Source of the DNA: Lepas anatifera
Taxonomy: Eukaryota > Arthropoda > Thecostraca > Lepadidae
Direction: 5' to 3'
Assembly: GCA_034440635.1 (NCBI GenBank)
Contig: JAOTON010001933.1
Location: 1 to 64,000 of the forward strand
Length of the DNA: 64,000 nucleotides
Position numbers and translations under genes: made by a program. A model generated the notes under the pieces. That model saw only the letters and a program-made list of their open reading frames with translations. It made no database searches and was not told the DNA's origin. Position 1 is the first letter of the stretch. Each line of letters begins with the position of its first letter. Of the stretch, positions 61,165-64,000 are shown one piece after another.

Positions 61165-62146
61165 GGTACGTTTAAGTTTAAGTTTAAATGAAATACTTGG
61201 TATTAGCTTTGCTAACACCTTTTGGGTAGAAATGGCTAGAGAAGTTGAATTGAAGAAAGTGGTCCTAGTTTTACTAGCAAAGCTAATGGGAGTATTAACC
61301 TAGCTAGGGTTGGGTGTTGGGAGTATTATCCTAACTGGGGAGTGCTTAGAGAAAGCACCTAGCCTTAGAAAAGTGTGAGCAAAAGGCTGACTCAGCCACT
61401 AAGAGGGGGTTTAAGTCGGAGGGGAGGCAGGTGCCTCTTCAGGACCTAACAGGGGCCTAGGTGGCTGACTCAGCCTCTAAAAAGGAGCCTGACTGGGGCC
61501 TATGCTTGTGAGTCCCTAGGGGCAGGTACCGTGGTACCCTTGCACAGACGCAGCCCGGGTGGAGGGTTTGAGAGGGGCCCCGCTTCTATTAAGCGGGGGT
61601 GAAAGTGAGATGGCCTTACGTATTAGGGATTTTAGCAATGGAGGACCGATAGGTCCAGCCAAAGCCACACGCCCAAGGACTGACGAGGTCCAACAAGCGT
61701 GCTCACCCCGGGACGCAAGCGTCCCACCACTCGGGTTTCCGGCCGAAGAGTAAAAGAGATAGAAGAGAAAGAGTAGGGTTATGGGACTGAGAAGAAGAGG
61801 TACCAGGTGGCCGGAATCCAAGAAACCAAGACCACCTGGACCGATAGGGTAATTACCGAAAAGACCAGCTGACGTCCAACAGCACCACACCAACCAGCTG
61901 TAAAAACAGCGGCTGGTGAGGCCGGCTGGAGTCAAAGTACCGCACCGACCAGCTGTAAAAACAGCGGTCGGTGGGACAGACTGGTCGCAGCGAAGACTCG
62001 AGCCGGGAGCAGGTCTTGAAAAAGTCTTCTACTCCTTCTTCTTGTCTTCGCAGCAGGAAACGCAGCAAGCAGCAACGACAGCAAGCAGCAACGACACCAG
62101 ACCTGCCGGCAAACGCTCAAGCAGGGTGTCAGTCAGGCAAGCCTGA

Positions 62147-62746
<600 letters not shown>

Positions 62747-62776
62747 GCAGTGACGAAACTGTGCGTCAACAAAACA

Positions 62777-62792
62777 GGTCCTTATCAGGACC
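62777..62792 (+). promoter_or_regulatory. Histone 3' stem-loop, copy 2
   Basis: GGTCCTTATCAGGACC, identical to the first copy and at the same distance from the stop codon. Confidence 0.93.
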
Positions 62793-64000
62793 ACTAAGCT
62801 GTCGTTTAAATTTGATGCAGACACCAGTCGACGGCAAAGTCGGGTAATGTGCTAAAGAAGGCGCCCTCACCAGTGGTGAAAAGCTGTGTCCAGAGTTGGC
62901 CATAATAGCTACAAAATCCAAATGGGAACACATTTACATGCTGTTTGGCTACGGCATTGCGGTATTTTCTGGGGCTGCAATAAAACTGAAGCAATTTCTG
63001 CTCCAAAACCTTGTCAATTACCACTCCTTTCACCTCTCTTTGTTTATCTAACATACAGTTCAGCCATACTGCTAAAATCACCAGGGTGAATCCACTCTGC
63101 TTGAAGGTAGATTTCCACGGAACCAACACGTTTCCTCATGCATTGGCAGCTTTGGTTTGGTGGATATATGGAAGGTATTTTTCAGTGATCACAAGTTTAT
63201 GACCTTCCAGTACATTTCATGCATTTTCTGAACAGCTATGTCCAGCTATGCTATCTAAACTAGCAACCTGTCCAAAATGTTACAATTTGTGAACACCGAC
63301 CGGGCAGAAAACCTCAGCCATGATGAAATACCGGCCAGAAAGACGGATTCCCATGCTATCTGTTGGCAGCCTGGGTTTTGCTTGGAAAACAAGTGCTGCA
63401 TATTTTTCCATGGAAATGTGAACTTCCAATTATGGGTCCCACCACTGGGGAGGTGGCTATTTTGGCAGCCCTGACCACAGCTTCCTCGCTGGCATGTAGC
63501 AGGTTCTGGTTGGCTAGGCTAGGTTTGAATAAGATGAGTCGAGGTTAGTTTCAGTTAGCATAGGCACAGCTTGGTTAAAGTTGACCTCAGTCGCGAAGGC
63601 TGCTGACTCAAACAAAGTGAAAATGAAATTGAAATGTGTTGACAGCTTGAAAAGTTGTGGACATCTACACTCACCTCATTCACTTACCGCATGACGTTGT
63701 CAGGTTGGCTAGGGTTGTCCAACTGGCTTTCAGGTTTGGAGGTGATACAAGACGCCCCACACCACGAGCAGCATGCTCGGACTTGAACACTGTGGTTGCC
63801 TTCTGTTTGGCTCTGTGGAATTCATTGATCATAGTTCAAAGACATATACAGGCTCAGGCAGGAAGGCCATTGAAAAACCTAGCTACATGGGCATTTCCTG
63901 TACACAGCATACCATGCCCATTGTTAATATTAGCACCGCCACAGCAATTCAAACCTTTAAAATGGAGTGTCACACTGCTGTCACATGCAAGAAGTGGTTG
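62793..64000. other. H3 downstream flank, second copy
   Basis: Near-identical to 48,352-49,559. No gene seen. The window ends about 25 bp before the position where unit 1 passes into copy C. Confidence 0.7.

Larger units (their letters stand above)
54850..62144 (-). mobile_element. Retrotransposon copy D (full length)
   Basis: About 7.3 kb, same structure as B, with a TAAG-type tail (on the sense strand) instead of AAGC. It lies head-to-tail with C and its 5' end faces the second H3. Flanked by CATTCGGTGACC on both sides. Confidence 0.92.

Overview
The window is animal nuclear DNA, most likely from an arthropod and perhaps a crustacean. It has spliced exons with GT-AG introns, intronless replication-type histone H3 genes with a TATA box, a TCAG initiator and a 3' stem-loop, and a dense load of non-LTR retrotransposons, SINEs and TTAA-targeting DNA transposons. 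Nothing looks bacterial or viral. The species assignment is inference.

The left part (about 1.6-23.4 kb, minus strand) can be assembled into about 21 exons of one decayed gene. Joined at consensus splice sites, they encode an N-terminal charged region, two zinc-finger exons, a tyrosine-recombinase-like core (an Arg box with GGARTGALVGFTEEE, a following SKTLRSHG strand and a putative Tyr segment), proline-rich exons, and a C-terminal SANT-like exon. The gene is broken by an in-frame TAG, by several frame changes, and by a 6.3-kb TTAA element with perfect 28-bp inverted termini that splits one exon. Two copies of a 1-kb piggyBac-like MITE packed with AGGTCA half-sites lie in its introns. From 23.4 to 27.0 kb I see no gene.

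From 27.9 to 32.6 kb lies a 5'-truncated I-group non-LTR retrotransposon (copy A; endonuclease, reverse transcriptase, RNase H). It is nested in a tRNA-derived SINE, and target-site duplications are visible for both insertions. The 33-36 kb stretch holds a second SINE fragment, a third MITE copy and another TTAA MITE. From 37.4 to 40.3 kb there is an unusual foldback region made of 30 or so short motifs in alternating orientation, inside a 1.87-kb inverted repeat.

The right part is a histone H3 locus invaded by the same retrotransposon family. Copy B (40.4-47.7 kb), copy C (49.6-54.8 kb, 3' end missing) and copy D (54.85-62.14 kb) are all on the minus strand with their 5' ends facing H3. The H3 genes are at 47,895-48,305 and 62,336-62,746. 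A 7.12-kb segment (part of B, H3 and the downstream flank) was duplicated in tandem. D then entered the second unit between C and H3. B and D have different 3' tails but the same target duplication (ATTCGGTGACC), about 150 bp upstream of the H3 start of transcription. This suggests two independent insertions at one site and a preference for the H3 promoter, which is the main finding.

Most coding breaks are single-base changes in homopolymers, so assembly error must be excluded before any copy is called dead.
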